This document shows positions 27,363 through 36,060 of a stretch of 64,000 bases of DNA, piece after piece. The position numbers and the translations under genes were made by a program. The DNA comes from Peteryoungia wuzhouensis (GTDB lineage Bacteria; Pseudomonadota; Alphaproteobacteria; Rhizobiales; Rhizobiaceae): the NCBI RefSeq assembly GCF_003205195.1, contig NZ_QJRY01000007.1, forward strand, positions 225,584 to 289,583, given 5' to 3'. Numbering within the stretch: the first letter of the stretch is position 1; the number at the start of each line of letters is the position of its first letter. Below the pieces are notes generated by a model. The model was not told the origin of the DNA. It saw only the letters and a list, made by a program, of their open reading frames with translations, and made no database searches.

Positions 27363-28790
27363 ATGTCCGGTGAAAGAAGCCGTTTCGTCGTTTCGGCGGA
27401 TTGGGTCGAAAAGAACCTCGGGGCGCCCGGATTTAAAGTCGTCGACGCCTCCTGGTATCTACCCGCACAGGGGCGCAACGGTGCCGTCGAATATGCTTCC
27501 GGCCATATTCCGGGTGCCGTCTTTTTCGACCAGGACGTGATTGCCGACACCACGACCGGCCTGCCCCATTCGCTCCCCTCGCCGTCCTTCTTTGCCCAGG
27601 CCGTCGGCCAGCTCGGCATTTCCGCGGACGACACGATCGTCGTCTATGACGGTCCGGGCTTCTTCTCCGCCCCCCGCGTCTGGTGGATGTTCCGCGTCAT
27701 GGGCGCGCGCCGGGTCTATGTGCTCGATGGTGGCCTGGATGGATGGAAGGCCGAGGGCCGCCCGCTTGAGACCGACCTGCCGGAGCCGGCCCCTGTCACC
27801 TTCGAGGCCCGCTTCGATCGCTCCAAACTCACCTCCTTTGACCAGATGTCTGAAATTGCCGACAGCGGCGACAAGCAGATTGCCGACGCCCGCCCCGCCG
27901 GCCGCTTCACCGGCGAGGAGCCGGAACCGCGCGCCGGTATGCGCTCCGGCCATATGCCGGGCGCGCGCAGCGTGCCGGCCGCCTCGCTGTCCGAAAACGG
28001 CCGCCTGAAAGATCTCGCCACCCTGCGCTCGATCTTCACCAATGCCGGCATCGACCTCAACAATCCTGTTGTCACCAGCTGTGGCTCGGGTGTCACCGCC
28101 GCCGTGGTGACGCTGGCGCTCGAAAGCCTGGGGCATAGCGACAGTTCGCTTTATGACGGTTCCTGGTCGGAATGGGGCTCAAAGAGCGATACGCCTGTTG
28201 TGACGGGTGCAGCCGAGCCGATCGCCGCTTCCATGGCGACAGCCCCGCTCACCGCCCATGTGACGCGACTCGAAATGACCTCGCCGCCGAAATCCAGCCT
28301 GCCGGTGCCGGTCAATATCCAGACGGCGATCATGCGCACGCATGAGATCCCGCTCCCCTTCTACCGCTTCCTGCATCGCCAGGTCGGCGCGCGCTGGCAC
28401 TGGTATGAACGGCTGCGTTTGCCCGACGACCAGCTGAAGTCGATCATCCATCATCAGAAGGTGTCGATTTCCGTCCTCTATGTGAACGGGGCGCCGGCCG
28501 GCTTCTACGAGCTCTCGCAGGAAAGCGACGATCTGGTCGAGCTCTCCTATTTCGGCCTGTTCGAACATGCGCTGGGCTTGGGGATCGGCAAGTGGTTCCT
28601 GCTGCAATGTCTTTATGCCGCCTGGTCCACCAATCCGAAGAGGGTGACCGTCACCACCAATTCGCTCGACCATCCGCGCGCGCTGCAGCTCTACCAGCAG
28701 TTCGGCTTCTCACCGGTCGGAACCTATGAAGCCCTGGTCGATCCGATGACCGACCAGGAACTGCTGGCGCTGATGAAGCGGGACGGCTGA
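27363..28790 (+). CDS. 3-mercaptopyruvate sulfurtransferase fused to a GNAT acetyltransferase
   Basis: The 475-residue protein joins two enzymes. Residues 1-280 are a tandem rhodanese of SseA type: VVDASWYLP, the first-domain DG-rich hinge VYDGPGFFSAPRVWWMFRVMG, and the catalytic cysteine loop TSCGSGVTA near 240. Residues about 290-475 are a GNAT domain (MRTHEIPLPFYRFLHRQVG, the acetyl-CoA loop ALGLGIGKWFL near 400, and NSLDHPRALQLYQQFGF). In related rhizobia I know these as separate adjacent genes. An internal ATG at 28233 begins the GNAT part but lacks a ribosome-binding site, so a true fusion is likely. Confidence 0.85.
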   Translation: MSGERSRFVVSADWVEKNLGAPGFKVVDASWYLPAQGRNGAVEYASGHIPGAVFFDQDVIADTTTGLPHSLPSPSFFAQAVGQLGISADDTIVVYDGPGFFSAPRVWWMFRVMGARRVYVLDGGLDGWKAEGRPLETDLPEPAPVTFEARFDRSKLTSFDQMSEIADSGDKQIADARPAGRFTGEEPEPRAGMRSGHMPGARSVPAASLSENGRLKDLATLRSIFTNAGIDLNNPVVTSCGSGVTAAVVTLALESLGHSDSSLYDGSWSEWGSKSDTPVVTGAAEPIAASMATAPLTAHVTRLEMTSPPKSSLPVPVNIQTAIMRTHEIPLPFYRFLHRQVGARWHWYERLRLPDDQLKSIIHHQKVSISVLYVNGAPAGFYELSQESDDLVELSYFGLFEHALGLGIGKWFLLQCLYAAWSTNPKRVTVTTNSLDHPRALQLYQQFGFSPVGTYEALVDPMTDQELLALMKRDG

Positions 28791-28799
28791 ACCGTCCCG
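28779..28799. terminator. Hairpin overlapping the sulfurtransferase-GNAT stop codon
   Basis: Arms CGGGACGG and CCGTCCCG enclose CTGAA, which includes the TGA stop. It lies between two convergent genes separated by nine bases. There is no T-run, so termination is inferred from position. Confidence 0.45.
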
Positions 28800-29699
28800 T
28801 CACTCCTTCAGTTTCAACTTCACCGAATTGGCATTGGCCTCGGCTTCAGGCGAAGCCGACTGGTCATTGGCGGTGGTGGCGTTCTGGTTGGAGAAGTAGT
28901 TGACCATCAGGGCGGCGTGATAGGCGGCCATTTCATAGCAATAGGTGATCTCGCGGGTGTCTTCCTGCCAGAAGGCGTTTTCCGTGCCGCAGGTCTTGCC
29001 GGTCACCTTGATGCCGTCAGGAATGTCGTAGCCCTCGCCATAGGTCGCCTCGATCGTCTCCAGAACCTGACTCTCCTTCAGGAGATCGGCGAAGGGCTGG
29101 AGATCGGCATTGTTGGCCGGCTCATAGGTCACTGTGAATTTGGATTTCTTGGCCTCGTCCTGATGCGCTTCCAACAGCCCGAACCAGCTGTCGCGGATCT
29201 TGGCATATTCCTCGACACATTCCTCGCGGCGCTCGGCCGGGAAGTCGAGCGAATCGATGAAGGTCTTGAAATAGGCCGCATCGGCGCCGGCCATCATGCA
29301 GACGATGGAATAGGCGCGCTGGCGATCAAGCCCGTGGGTGTCGAGGAAATCGCTGTCGTCCAGCGCATCGCCATTGGCTTCGTCGATCAGGAACCAGCCG
29401 TCTGCCGCATCCCGCATGGCTTCCTTCAGTTCCTCGTCCTCGCTTTCGAGCAGCATGACCGACGACAAGGCGTCGACGGCATCCTCCTCGCGGCCGAGAA
29501 CCGGCAGGCCAAGCTCGGACACCAGCATGTGGCCGGATTCGTGAAAGAGGATGAAGAGCGCATTGTTGACGATGAATTTCTGCCCCTCCGCGATCTGCTC
29601 GGCCGTCAGATCGGCGGCGCGCACCCGATCGGCGGGCGTGGAAAAGAAGGCCGCAACGGACGCCAGCCCTATGGCACAACAGGTTTTCAGTGATCTCAT
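28800..29699 (-). CDS. Secreted putative metallopeptidase, DUF4344 family
   Basis: The 299-residue protein has a signal peptide (MRSLKTCCAIGLASVAAFFSTPADRVRA). A zinc-protease motif HESGH near residue 52 is followed by GLPVLGREEDAVDALSSVMLLE, where the glutamates may give the third ligand. Further features are AERREECVEEYAKIRDSWFGLL and a tail rich in asparagine and alanine. The family is annotated as putative metallopeptidase without a known substrate. It is convergent with the fusion gene and faces away from the OmpA gene. Confidence 0.8.
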   Translation of the reverse strand: MRSLKTCCAIGLASVAAFFSTPADRVRAADLTAEQIAEGQKFIVNNALFILFHESGHMLVSELGLPVLGREEDAVDALSSVMLLESEDEELKEAMRDAADGWFLIDEANGDALDDSDFLDTHGLDRQRAYSIVCMMAGADAAYFKTFIDSLDFPAERREECVEEYAKIRDSWFGLLEAHQDEAKKSKFTVTYEPANNADLQPFADLLKESQVLETIEATYGEGYDIPDGIKVTGKTCGTENAFWQEDTREITYCYEMAAYHAALMVNYFSNQNATTANDQSASPEAEANANSVKLKLKE

Positions 29700-29921
29700 C
29701 TGGAATGCCCCCGATCCCGATTCGCATGGGATCAACACTGCCCCGAGTCAGGAGGCAGGAGAAATGCTTTTTTCGGGGAAATCAGACCTTCCGGCTTGCG
29801 GTTTCGCCACTCTCCAAACCCTGTATCCACCCCCCGAAATATAGAGGTCAGCCGGCCTCCGCCGGATTGCAATTCACGCCTTCTCTGACACACTCGGGCG
29901 CAGGGAGACACGGGGGAATCA

Positions 29922-30479
29922 ATGAAAAGACGGGCATTTCTGGCAGGCGTCGGCGTCAGCGCGACCCTTGCCTCGATCAAGGTCGGCCTGGCGCAGGAGG
30001 GGCCGAGCGAGGAGATGATCCTGCGCCGGCTCGATGCCGCGCCGTTGCGGCAGATCGCACCGGAGAGCCGCGTTACGCTCAACGAATTCAAGCGCCGGCC
30101 GGACCTGCGCCGCGCGGCCCCCTCGATCGATATCCAGGCGATCAACTTTGCCACCGGATCGGCGGAGATCCCGCGTTCGGAGTATCGCAAGGTGCAGCAG
30201 ATCGCACGCGCCATGGAGCAGATCCTGAGGCGGCGGCGCGGCGTGCGCTTCCTGATCGAAGGCCATACCGATGCGGTGGGCACGGCCATGTCGAACCAGA
30301 TCCTGTCGGAGCGCCGCGCCGCATCGCTGCGGCTCGTGCTCGCCCGGGAATTCGGCGTTCCACCGCGCCTGCTGGAGACGGTGGGTTACGGCGAGGACTT
30401 TCTCCTCGTCCCGACAGAGGCGCCGGACTGGCGCAATCGCCGCGTGACCCTGCGCCGGATCGACGATTTCATCCGCTGA
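29922..30479 (+). CDS. OmpA-family peptidoglycan-binding protein with Tat signal
   Basis: The 185-residue protein begins MKRRAFLAGVGVSATLASIKVGLAQ. This is a twin-arginine signal (RRAFL) followed by a moderately hydrophobic segment and an AQ cleavage site. The rest, from about residue 65, is an OmpA domain: INFATGSAEIPRSEYRKV, IEGHTDAVGTAMSNQILSERRAASL and the terminal WRNRRVTL. It should bind peptidoglycan in the periplasm. Export through Tat rather than Sec is unusual for an OmpA-domain protein. A GGGGGA sequence supports the ATG. Confidence 0.85.
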   Translation: MKRRAFLAGVGVSATLASIKVGLAQEGPSEEMILRRLDAAPLRQIAPESRVTLNEFKRRPDLRRAAPSIDIQAINFATGSAEIPRSEYRKVQQIARAMEQILRRRRGVRFLIEGHTDAVGTAMSNQILSERRAASLRLVLAREFGVPPRLLETVGYGEDFLLVPTEAPDWRNRRVTLRRIDDFIR

Positions 30480-30631
30480 GACGGATGTTTTTCAGCCCGA
30501 CCACATCCGGGTGACATGGCGCCTGGAGCACGTGATGGCCGATCGTCCTCTCCAAGCGCAGGAATCGGGTGGCCGGCTCTGCCAATCCGGTCGAAGGATG
30601 GACATCGTTCCATCCTCACGGAGATCCCACC

Positions 30632-31123
30632 ATGACACCCCAAATTCGCTTCGTTGCCATTGGCGAGCACGAGGCTTCAGCCTACCGCGCCGGTGCCGCC
30701 GACGCCTACGGACTTGCCCCCGAACGCCGTGTCTCGCCGGGCGGCTATCCCTGCCGCCATTGCCTCAACGAGATTGGCACGGGCGAGGAGTATCTGACGC
30801 TTGCCTATCGTCCCTTTCCGACGTTGCAGCCCTATGCCGAAACGGGACCGATCTTTCTTCATGCCCAAGCCTGCCCGCGCTATGCGGCAGCCGAGATTCT
30901 GCCGCCCATGCTATCAGGGCCCGACTACATCGTTCGCGGCTACGGCGCCGACGACCGCATCGTCTATGGTACCGGCGCCGTCACACCCACGGCGGAGATC
31001 GCGGGCCGCGCGGCAAGTCTCCTGACAGATCCCGGGATCGCCTATGTGCATGTGCGGTCCGCCCGCAACAATTGCTACCAGTGCCGGATCGAGCGCCGGG
31101 ACGACGCAGACAACGCCGACTGA
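30632..31123 (+). CDS. DUF1203 domain protein
   Basis: The 163-residue protein contains the DUF1203 pattern: PGGYPCRHCLNEIGTGEEYLTLAYRPF near residue 35, GPIFLHAQACPRY, RGYGADDRIVYGTG and the C-terminal YVHVRSARNNCYQCRIER. The conserved cysteines could bind a metal, but the family has no known function. It is soluble. The ATG at 30632 is preferred over upstream in-frame codons since the family begins at this point. It is convergent with the LysR gene. Confidence 0.85.
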   Translation: MTPQIRFVAIGEHEASAYRAGAADAYGLAPERRVSPGGYPCRHCLNEIGTGEEYLTLAYRPFPTLQPYAETGPIFLHAQACPRYAAAEILPPMLSGPDYIVRGYGADDRIVYGTGAVTPTAEIAGRAASLLTDPGIAYVHVRSARNNCYQCRIERRDDADNAD

Positions 31124-31143
31124 CGTCCATGTCACATCTTGGA

Positions 31144-32040
31144 TCACACCGGCGGCAGACGCCCGACCTCCCGCAGCAACCAGTCACGGAAGGCAACGAC
31201 CTCAGGTCGGCGAAGGGCCGGGAAAGGCGAGATCAGATAATAGGCATAGGCCTGCGTAATCGTATGCTCGAAGGGGGCTACAAGCCGTCCGGCAGCAATC
31301 TCGCGCTCGACAAAGGCGTAGCGCACGAGTGCGACGCCGAGGCCGGCGAGAGCCGCCTCGATGGCACCGTTGCCGCCACTGAAGACGGCACCGCGCCCCG
31401 CATCGAGGCCGGCCGCCCCCATCTCGGACAGCCATTTGCGCCAGTCGTCGGTGTTTTCGTCATGCAGCAGCGGGATCTCGGCCAGATCGGAGACATGCTG
31501 GATCGCGCCGGCACGCCGCACGAGCTCGGGGCTCAGGACGGGCAGCAGGCCGTCCTCCATCCACAACACGCTGGAGAGCCCGTCATAACGCCCGCTGCCA
31601 TGGCGGATGGCGAGATCGATGCCATCGCGCTCCAGGTCGAACAGGCGATTGGAACTGTTGATCTGGATGTCGATATCCGGCATCTCGGCCTGAAACGCCG
31701 CCAGCCGCGGCAGGAGCCATTGGGCCGCAACGCTCGCCGTGCAGGTCACCGACAAAGTGGCTGCCCGGCGCTGCACGGTCACCTCCGCCGTCGCCTCCCG
31801 GATCAGCGCGAAGGCTGCCTGGATTCTTGCCGCGTAGGCCGTGCCTTCCGGTGTCAGCACAAGGGCGCGCGGCCGGCGCAGAAAGAGCGGCAGGCCCAGA
31901 GCGGTTTCGAGTTCGCGAATCTGCAGGCTGATCGCGCCTGGGGTCACATGCAGCTCACCGGCCGCGCGGGTCATGCTCAGGTGGCGCGCGGTCGCCTCGA
32001 AGGCCCTGAGCGCATTGAGCGGCGGCAAAACCACCTTCAT
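31144..32040 (-). CDS. LysR-family regulator (GcvA-like)
   Basis: The 298-residue protein has the LysR helix-turn-helix at residues 5-65 (LNALRAFEATARHLSMTRAAGELHVTPGAISLQIRELE) and a C-terminal effector domain. The N-terminal PLNALRAFEA pattern is typical of the GcvA branch. It is divergent from the EamA transporter gene with a 180-base spacer, so it probably controls that transporter and itself. The effector is unknown. Confidence 0.9.
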   Translation of the reverse strand: MKVVLPPLNALRAFEATARHLSMTRAAGELHVTPGAISLQIRELETALGLPLFLRRPRALVLTPEGTAYAARIQAAFALIREATAEVTVQRRAATLSVTCTASVAAQWLLPRLAAFQAEMPDIDIQINSSNRLFDLERDGIDLAIRHGSGRYDGLSSVLWMEDGLLPVLSPELVRRAGAIQHVSDLAEIPLLHDENTDDWRKWLSEMGAAGLDAGRGAVFSGGNGAIEAALAGLGVALVRYAFVEREIAAGRLVAPFEHTITQAYAYYLISPFPALRRPEVVAFRDWLLREVGRLPPV

Positions 32041-32220
32041 GATTTAGTTTTCCTCAATCGTTCTCGCAGAAATCGTCGTTTGTCCAGCACCTGTGGTTCA
32101 GGCTAGCTATCGGACAGACAACGAGGCCACAGGCCGCCAGAACCATTCGGGCACCTGGACCCTATGATTGAGTTTTTCCCATATCGGCAGGAATGCCGCA
32201 AGCGCAGTTGGAGACACGAT

Positions 32221-33159
32221 ATGACGACCTCAAAAAGCATGAGCGGCCGCGACTGGGCCATGCTGACCGCTCTCTCGGTCATCTGGGGCGGCTCCTTCTT
32301 CTTCACCGGGATCGCGGTCAAGGAGTTGCCGCCCTTCACCATCGTCGCCGCGCGGGTCGGGCTCGCGGCCCTCGCCCTTCTCGTCGGCCTCGGGATCGCA
32401 GGCGTGCCTATGCCGAAATCGATGAAGGTCTGGGCCGCCTTCTTCGGCATGGGGCTGATGAACAACATGATCCCCTTTTCGCTGATCGTCTGGGGACAGG
32501 GCCATATCGCCAGCGGCCTCGCCTCGATACTCAATGCGACGACTCCGCTTTTCGGGGTCGTGGTCGCGCATCTGCTGACCCGCGACGAAAAGATGACCGG
32601 CGGGCGGCTCGCCGGCACGGTCGTCGGCTTTGCCGGGGTGGCGCTGATGATCGGGCCTTCGGCGCTGTCGGGGCTCGGCTCGCATCTCCTGGCCGAACTT
32701 GCCGTACTCGGGGCAGCGCTCTCCTATTCGCTTGCCGGCATCTTTGGCCGTCGGTTCAAGGCGATGGGCATCGACCCTATTGTCACGGCTACGGGCCAGA
32801 TCTCGGCCTCTGCCGTCCTGATGATCCCGCTTGCCCTCTTTATCGACAGGCCCTGGACCCTGCCCGTTCCGGGTATCCCGACGATCGCCGCGATTGTCGC
32901 GATCGCGCTCGTCTCCACTGCCCTCGCCTACATCATCTTCTTCCGCATCCTGGCGTCTGCCGGTGCGACGAACCTGATGCTGGTCACCTTCCTCATTCCG
33001 GTGAGCGCCATCCTGCTCGGCTGGCTCTTTCTCGGCGAGGTGCTCGCGACCCAGCACTTCATCGGCATGGCGACGATCGTTGCCGGGCTGGTGCTGATCG
33101 ACGGCCGCCTCCACCGGCGGCTCCTCACCCCATCCACCCGAGGCTCCCTGCCCGGCTGA
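32221..33159 (+). CDS. EamA-family (DMT) transporter
   Basis: The 312-residue protein has about ten transmembrane helices in two EamA repeats. The first contains ALSVIWGGSFFFTGIAVKELPPFTIVAARVG; the second ends AYIIFFRILASAGATNLMLVTFLIPVSAILLGWLFLGE. Family members export amino acids or metabolites across the inner membrane. The divergent LysR gene suggests an inducible exporter. I prefer the ATG at 32221 (MTTSKSM) over the upstream extension because the extension lacks family similarity. Confidence 0.88.
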   Translation: MTTSKSMSGRDWAMLTALSVIWGGSFFFTGIAVKELPPFTIVAARVGLAALALLVGLGIAGVPMPKSMKVWAAFFGMGLMNNMIPFSLIVWGQGHIASGLASILNATTPLFGVVVAHLLTRDEKMTGGRLAGTVVGFAGVALMIGPSALSGLGSHLLAELAVLGAALSYSLAGIFGRRFKAMGIDPIVTATGQISASAVLMIPLALFIDRPWTLPVPGIPTIAAIVAIALVSTALAYIIFFRILASAGATNLMLVTFLIPVSAILLGWLFLGEVLATQHFIGMATIVAGLVLIDGRLHRRLLTPSTRGSLPG

Positions 33160-33170
33160 CACGCCGGCAT

Positions 33171-33205
33171 AAAAAAATGGGCCGGCCGATGGGATGGCCG
33201 GCCCA
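33171..33205 (-). terminator. Rho-independent terminator of ald
   Basis: Ten-base arms TGGGCCGGCC and GGCCGGCCCA around an eight-base loop are followed on the minus strand by seven T. Confidence 0.9.
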
Positions 33206-33269
33206 GATCGGCCGTGACACAATACGACTGCCGGCCAGACGTTACGTAAGGTGACCGGAGAGTGCGACC

Positions 33270-34388
33270 TTACGCTACGTTCAACACGGCCTCCGGCGCA
33301 TGGGCCGGGTAACCGAGCGCATCCGCAACGGGCTTGTTGGTGACACGTCCCTTGTGCACATTGAGGCCGTTGCGCAGGTGGCGGTCCTCGGCAATCGCCC
33401 GCAGACCGCGATCGGCCAGCGCCAGACCATGGACCAGGGTCGCATTGTTCAGCGCATGGGCCGAGGTGATCGGAACGGCGCCCGGCATGTTGGCGACGCA
33501 GTAATGCACGATGCCGTCAACCACATAGGTCGGGTCGGAATGGGTCGTGGCATGCGAGGTCTCGAAGCAGCCGCCCTGGTCGATGGCGACGTCGACGATG
33601 ACGGCGCCCTTCTTCATGCCGGAGAGCATTTCGCGGGTCACGAGCTTCGGTGCTGCAGCACCGGGGATCAGAACGGCGCCGATGACGAGATCGGCCGAGA
33701 AGCATTCCTGCTCCAGCGCATCGATCGTCGAATAAACGGTGTGCACACGGCCACCGAAGATGTCGTCGAGCTGGCGCAGGCGCGGCAGCGAGCGGTCGAG
33801 AATGGTGACGTCCGCACCAAGGCCGACGGCCATCTTGGCGGCATGCAGACCGACGACACCGCCACCGATGACGGTGACCTTGGCCGGAAGGACGCCGGGA
33901 ACGCCGCCGAGCAGGATGCCGCGGCCGCCATGGGCTTTCTGCAGGGCCGTTGCACCCGCCTGGATCGCCAGGCGCCCGGCGACTTCCGACATCGGCGCCA
34001 ACAAGGGCAGGCCGCCGCGCTCATCGGTCACGGTCTCATAGGCAACGGCCGTCACACCGGAGTCGAGCAGGCCCTTGGTCTGCTCCGGATCCGGTGCCAG
34101 ATGAAGATAGGTATAGAGGATCTGGCCGTCCCGCAGCTGCGCCCATTCGGAGGGCTGCGGTTCCTTGACCTTGACGATCATGTCGGACTTTTCGAACACG
34201 TCCTTGGCGGAGGCTGCGATCTTCGCGCCAGCGGCGACATAGGCGTGGTCATCGGCGCCGATGCCGGCTCCCGCTCCCGTTTCGATCAGGACATCATGGC
34301 CATGTGCCACATATTCGCGGACCGCACCGGGGGTCAGACCGACACGATATTCATGGTTTTTGATTTCCTTCGGGCAACCGACACGCAT
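33270..34388 (-). CDS. ald: Alanine dehydrogenase
   Basis: The 372-residue enzyme starts [20 protein letters not shown]. It has the substrate lysine in [11 protein letters not shown] near residue 75, the NAD-binding glycine motif [15 protein letters not shown] near 170, and the conserved [19 protein letters not shown]. It converts L-alanine to pyruvate and ammonia with NAD and is used in alanine catabolism. AGGA lies eight bases before the ATG at 34388. It is divergent from an Lrp-family gene, the usual arrangement for AldR control. Confidence 0.96.
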   Translation of the reverse strand: MRVGCPKEIKNHEYRVGLTPGAVREYVAHGHDVLIETGAGAGIGADDHAYVAAGAKIAASAKDVFEKSDMIVKVKEPQPSEWAQLRDGQILYTYLHLAPDPEQTKGLLDSGVTAVAYETVTDERGGLPLLAPMSEVAGRLAIQAGATALQKAHGGRGILLGGVPGVLPAKVTVIGGGVVGLHAAKMAVGLGADVTILDRSLPRLRQLDDIFGGRVHTVYSTIDALEQECFSADLVIGAVLIPGAAAPKLVTREMLSGMKKGAVIVDVAIDQGGCFETSHATTHSDPTYVVDGIVHYCVANMPGAVPITSAHALNNATLVHGLALADRGLRAIAEDRHLRNGLNVHKGRVTNKPVADALGYPAHAPEAVLNVA

Positions 34389-34547
34389 CAAGCGTTCCTC
34401 TCATTTTTCCGCGGCCGCAGCCGCATTGTTTCAGACCCCGAAATTCAAACATTCCCGGCGGAAAATGTCCTTGCAAAATGAAGGCTGGAGCGCGAAACAA
34501 TTCGCAGCTTCTTGCGTCAGGAAGCCCAAAAATGGGGAAAGCTGCGA

Positions 34548-35009
34548 ATGGCGGAACTCGATGCCATTGATCGTGCCATTCTGAAGGCACTGCAGGAGAA
34601 TGGCCGCATGACCAATGCGGAGCTGGCGGAGAAGGTCGGACTGTCGCCTTCCGCCTGCTCGCGTCGGCACGACATGCTGGAAAAGTCAGGCGTCATCAGC
34701 GGCTATCACGCCCGCCTCGCCCACAAGGCCATCGACTACAAGATGATGGTCATCGTCCATATCTCCCTGTCCGGCCAGTTCGCCAAAACGCTGACCGAGT
34801 TCGAAGCGGCCGTCAAACGCTGTCCCAATGTGCTCGTCTGCTACCTGATGTCGGGCGAATATGACTATATCCTCAGGGTCGCGGCCAAGGATCTCGAAGA
34901 CTACGAGCGCATTCACCGCGACTGGCTCTCGGCCCTGCCGCATGTGGTCAAGATCAATTCGAGTTTCGCGCTGCGCGAAATCATCGAACGCCCCAATGTG
35001 GGACTTTAG
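34548..35009 (+). CDS. aldR: Lrp/AsnC-family regulator, probable activator of ald
   Basis: The 153-residue protein has the Lrp layout: a helix-turn-helix at residues 1-60 (LDAIDRAILKALQENGRMTNAELAEKVGLSPSACSRR) and a C-terminal RAM domain with the SGEYDYILRVAAKDLEDYERIH pattern. Divergence from ald across 159 bases indicates that it senses alanine and controls ald. The shared promoter region contains several AT-rich half sites but no clear single palindrome. The start ATG gives the standard Lrp N-terminus. Confidence 0.9.
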   Translation: MAELDAIDRAILKALQENGRMTNAELAEKVGLSPSACSRRHDMLEKSGVISGYHARLAHKAIDYKMMVIVHISLSGQFAKTLTEFEAAVKRCPNVLVCYLMSGEYDYILRVAAKDLEDYERIHRDWLSALPHVVKINSSFALREIIERPNVGL

Positions 35010-35100
35010 GGAATGTCCCGAAAATTCTAATGATTTGATTTAGCCTGCCCTTACGCATGATTGGTAGTGTCACCTGATCATCGTTCGTCAGGATCGTGCA

Positions 35101-35436
35101 ATGACCAACAATCTCGCCATGGATGTTCGAAAATCTCCTCGCAGCCGCGTTCGCATGGACAGCAAGGTCCGGCACCTCCAGCAGGAGGCGAACGGGCGGG
35201 TAATCAACATATCCCGCACCGGTCTGGCGCTGGAACTGTCGGGCAAGCTGCATGCGGCAGCGGGCAGCTCCGTCGTGATCGAAAACGACGACATCGGCCT
35301 GCTCGAAGGTGTGGTGCGCTGGAATTATGGCGGACGCCTCGGCGTCATGTTCAAACCCAACAGCAATTCGCTTGCGAAGATTGCGGCCTATTTCCGCAAC
35401 TTTCATCAGGAAGTGCGCCCGGTGCTGACCCGCTAA
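35101..35436 (+). CDS. PilZ-domain protein (first of a tandem pair)
   Basis: The 111-residue protein is a single PilZ domain. An arginine-rich N-terminus (RKSPRSRVRMDSKV) takes the place of the RxxxR c-di-GMP motif, and NISRTGLALELSG matches the D/NxSxxG motif near residue 37. The remaining strands run to RWNYGGRLGVMFKP, followed by a C-terminal helix (NSLAKIAAYFRNFHQE). It may bind cyclic di-GMP in the cytoplasm. A paralogue with the same C-terminal helix lies 178 bases downstream. Confidence 0.85.
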   Translation: MTNNLAMDVRKSPRSRVRMDSKVRHLQQEANGRVINISRTGLALELSGKLHAAAGSSVVIENDDIGLLEGVVRWNYGGRLGVMFKPNSNSLAKIAAYFRNFHQEVRPVLTR

Positions 35437-35526
35437 CATCGCGTCTGCCCTGATCCCCGCCGTTTCACGGTAAACGGGGGGATAAGACCCTCCAATACCC
35501 GAAATATGCCGGGGCATTCCACGGCA

Positions 35527-35555
35527 TCTTAACGACCTTGGTCAGTCGCCGTTAA
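35527..35555. repeat. Short inverted repeat between the two PilZ genes
   Basis: Seven-base arms CTTAACG and CGTTAAG are separated by 15 bases and lie 60 bases upstream of the second PilZ gene. It could be an operator. The TTAA half sites are not at CtrA spacing. Confidence 0.3.
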
Positions 35556-35614
35556 GGCGCCCGGCCGAGGTTTTCTGCGTTTCTTTCCTTGTTTTTCATG
35601 GAGCGCAGATTTTC

Positions 35615-35953
35615 ATGCTTGCCATTCAACAAAGCGCCGACGGCCGGCGCGCGCAGCGCATCCGGTGCCATATCCGCGCCACCCTGCAATTCCTCACGCA
35701 AAAACTCGATTGCCGCATCATCGACATTTCAAGAACCGGCATGGCGGTGCAACTGCATGGCTGGATCGAGGCGAAACGCGGCAGCACCATCATCCTCACC
35801 TGTCCGGAACTCGGGCATGTCGAATGCAGCGTGCGCTGGTACAGGGCCGGCAAGATGGGCCTGGAATTCGAGCAGACCAGCAATATGGTGGCGCAGATCA
35901 CCGCCTATTTCCGCAATTTCCACCGCGACCCGAAAAACCTCCGGCCATCCTGA
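35615..35953 (+). CDS. PilZ-domain protein (second of a tandem pair)
   Basis: The 112-residue protein is again a single PilZ domain. It has [16 protein letters not shown] at the N-terminus (RxxR-type arginines), [13 protein letters not shown] near residue 41, [15 protein letters not shown], and a terminal helix [13 protein letters not shown] nearly identical to that of its neighbour. Local duplication is the simplest origin. Binding of cyclic di-GMP is likely but the downstream target is unknown. GGAG lies 11 bases before the ATG. Confidence 0.85.
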   Translation: MLAIQQSADGRRAQRIRCHIRATLQFLTQKLDCRIIDISRTGMAVQLHGWIEAKRGSTIILTCPELGHVECSVRWYRAGKMGLEFEQTSNMVAQITAYFRNFHRDPKNLRPS

Positions 35954-36060
35954 CGACATCGCGGTCACGTCTCACCCCTGTCATTTTGCAGGTGCAACTG
36001 TCGAGAAAGCGACCTAACATCGGTCGCTTTCAGCACCTGTCCATCGCCGGGAGACATGAC

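Noticed and set aside
28233..28790. The GNAT domain as a separate gene
   Set aside because: An in-frame ATG exists at 28233 but it has no ribosome-binding site and there is no stop codon after the sulfurtransferase domains, so one fused gene is more likely.
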